A DNA stretch of 64,000 nt. Source: Nocardioides mesophilus (GTDB lineage: Bacteria > Actinomycetota > Actinomycetes > Propionibacteriales > Nocardioidaceae). Shown in pieces: positions 62,792 to 64,000 of this stretch (position 1 is its first letter; each line of letters begins with the position of its first letter). The notes under the pieces are model-generated. The model was not told where the DNA came from and made no database searches. It saw nothing but the letters and a program-made list of their open reading frames with translations. The stretch covers positions 2,384,501 through 2,448,500 of the forward strand of contig NZ_CP060713.1 of assembly GCF_014395785.1 (NCBI RefSeq), read 5' to 3'. The translations under genes were made by a program, and so were the position numbers.

Positions 62792-63448
62792 ATGCAGCGG
62801 CAACTTGCTGGCGTGCGACGCGCGTCCGAAGTGATCGACGTCCCGGGCACCCCACGAAGCCTGCGCCTCGACAACGCGGAGGCTGCAGCCGGGGGCGTCC
62901 GGTTGCGCTGGTCGTTCGCCGACCCCGAGGTGCTCCCAGGCGATCGTGAGCCGCACGGTCGCCGGATCCACGGCGTGCTCGAGGTTCGGCTGAGCCAGGA
63001 CGTCCAGGACGACGTCGCGCGGGGCTGGTGGGCGGAGGCCCAGCTCGCGGCGGCGCGTCGCTACCGGCAGCAGATCGACGCCGACTGGAGCCCCGGCGAG
63101 CCGTACGTCCGCCGGATCTGGACCATCGAGGAAGCCTGGCAAGCGCTGCTGACCCATCTCGGCAGATACGGCGCCGAAGTCCACGTCGGCGACGGCGAGA
63201 TCCGTGTGGTCAGGGGAACCGAGCAGACCGTCTACCGGATCGACCCGGCCGCATGGGCCGGCTACCTCACCGAACCGGAAGTGACTGAGGCCGCCGCCGA
63301 CTCCGACATCGTGCCGGTCGCCACCCCGCTGGTCGATGGGCTCCCTCTGTGGGCGGTCGACGAGCTCTTCGAGGCCGCCGGCGCGTGGGGACCAGTGGTG
63401 GGACTGGTCGACGGACGGCTGGTCGGCCTTCAGGTGCGTGACGACTGA
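62792..63448 (+). CDS. Hypothetical protein, 218 aa
   Basis: Unknown family. Soluble, acidic and Trp-containing. Visible segments: GVRLRWSFADPEVLPGDREP, LEVRLSQDVQDDVARGWWAE, YVRRIWTIEEAWQALLTHLG, YGAEVHVGDGEIRVV and WAVDELFEAAGAWGPVVGLV. ATG 62792 has only a weak GCGAGCGGG before it; a GTG at 62834 at the start of VIDVPGTPRSLRLD is an alternative. It converges with korB across 63 nt. Confidence 0.6.
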   Translation: MQRQLAGVRRASEVIDVPGTPRSLRLDNAEAAAGGVRLRWSFADPEVLPGDREPHGRRIHGVLEVRLSQDVQDDVARGWWAEAQLAAARRYRQQIDADWSPGEPYVRRIWTIEEAWQALLTHLGRYGAEVHVGDGEIRVVRGTEQTVYRIDPAAWAGYLTEPEVTEAAADSDIVPVATPLVDGLPLWAVDELFEAAGAWGPVVGLVDGRLVGLQVRDD

Positions 63449-63511
63449 CCAGGTGCTCGACTGGGCGAGCCTCCGAATGACGTCGTCACGCTGTCCCGTC
63501 TTGGGGACCCG

Positions 63512-64000
63512 TCAGACCACGGTCCAGGTGTCGCCGCTGTGGAGCAGCCCGGCGAGTGCCTCTCGCGGCGCCGGCGTGCCCTGGCGTGCGGTCACGATCT
63601 GCTCCCGGGCCTGGTCGTCGTACGTCGGGTGCTCGACCTGCCGGAAGATGCCGATCGGTGCGCGGTGCAGCGTCCCGGCATCGGTGAGGCGCGACAGCGC
63701 GAAGGCCGTCGTCGGGTCGGGGTCGTGGGCGTCGTGCACGAGGATGTCGGCGGGGTCGACCTCCGCGGTCGGTGACACCCGGAGGCCGCCGCTGCTGCGG
63801 ACCACGGCCTGCGAGCCGAGCCCGGTGGCAGCGTCGACCGCACCGAAGGTGACCGGTCGGCCGTGCTCCAGCGGGATGATCGCCTCGGCCTTGGTGTCGT
63901 TGCCCTTGATCGCGTCGAAGGCTCCGTCGTTGAAGATCGGGCAGTTCTGGTAGATCTCCACCAGCGCGGTGCCCCGGTGCGCGGCCGCGGCCGAGAGCAC
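63512..64000 (-). CDS. korB: 2-oxoacid:ferredoxin oxidoreductase, beta subunit (C-terminal part)
   Basis: Partial gene running off the right edge; the start lies beyond 64000. The beta subunit binds thiamine diphosphate and a [4Fe-4S] cluster and, with KorA, converts 2-oxoglutarate plus CoA to succinyl-CoA, passing electrons to ferredoxin. The visible part includes AAAHRGTALVEIYQNCPIFN with the conserved cysteine, DGAFDAIKGNDTKAEAIIPL, ILVHDAHDPDPTTAFALSRL and APIGIFRQVEHPTYDDQARE. These motifs match the mycobacterial-type KorB. Pyruvate cannot be excluded as substrate from this part alone. Confidence 0.9.
   Translation of the reverse strand: MLSAAAAHRGTALVEIYQNCPIFNDGAFDAIKGNDTKAEAIIPLEHGRPVTFGAVDAATGLGSQAVVRSSGGLRVSPTAEVDPADILVHDAHDPDPTTAFALSRLTDAGTLHRAPIGIFRQVEHPTYDDQAREQIVTARQGTPAPREALAGLLHSGDTWTVV

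Noticed and set aside
52501-63511. Genomic island, prophage or transposon boundaries in the accessory block
   Set aside because: No integrase, transposase, attachment repeat or tRNA was found; only gene content and composition hint at transfer.

Overview
The window is chromosomal DNA of a high-G+C Gram-positive actinobacterium. The strong third-position G/C bias, many GTG starts and ATGA/GTGA gene overlaps fit this. So do a Rex-hem cluster next to a BldN-type sigma factor, actinobacterial Cds1 and DUF4229 proteins, and a 14-subunit nuo operon. Gene order and protein character look most like Nocardioidaceae (Nocardioides or a close relative); this is inference, since no 16S or tRNA gene is present.

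Layout. 0-4.6 kb: the 5' part of an ECF sigma factor leaving the left edge, an unknown protein, a HAD phosphatase, an acyl-CoA ligase and a mini-glutaredoxin. 4.6-10.5 kb: a Rex-operator-preceded operon rex-hemA-hemC-hemD(cobA fusion)-hemB, making tetrapyrrole precursors from glutamyl-tRNA. 10.5-18.7 kb: a VOC protein, a secreted lytic transglycosylase, then hemL, a histidine phosphatase and a system II cytochrome c maturation set (TlpA/ResA lipoprotein, CcdA, ResB, CcsB). 18.7-30.2 kb: menaquinone genes menA, menE-menC-menD, menF and menG, interleaved with a Cds1-type cysteine desulfhydrase, an AraC-DinB fusion and a Na+/H+ antiporter ending in a UBP zinc finger. menB, menH and menI are not in the window. 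30.2-33.9 kb: a membrane protein divergent from a NarL-type two-component system. 33.96-52.5 kb: a second Rex operator, a geranylgeranyl/menaquinone reductase, nuoA to nuoN, and a long-chain polyprenyl diphosphate synthase.

52.5-63.5 kb is an accessory stretch of small or unknown genes: SRPBCC, RarD, PRC-barrel/DUF2382, a membrane protein, an ECF sigma with a membrane partner that looks frameshifted, two GNATs, a tautomerase-like protein, two clearly broken genes and several unknowns. The right edge holds the 3' part of korB (2-oxoacid:ferredoxin oxidoreductase beta), transcribed leftward.

How it works together. Most of the first 52 kb builds an aerobic respiratory chain: haem for cytochromes, covalent haem attachment outside the membrane, the menaquinone ring, its polyprenyl tail, tail saturation, and complex I, which reduces menaquinone with NADH. 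The NADH/NAD+ sensor Rex is encoded here, and near-consensus Rex sites lie before both its own hem operon and the reductase-nuo operon, so precursor supply and NADH oxidation probably share one redox signal. Many single genes start 6-8 nt after a TAnnnT box, which suggests frequent leaderless transcription.

No tRNA, rRNA, CRISPR array, complete insertion sequence or prophage was recognised.
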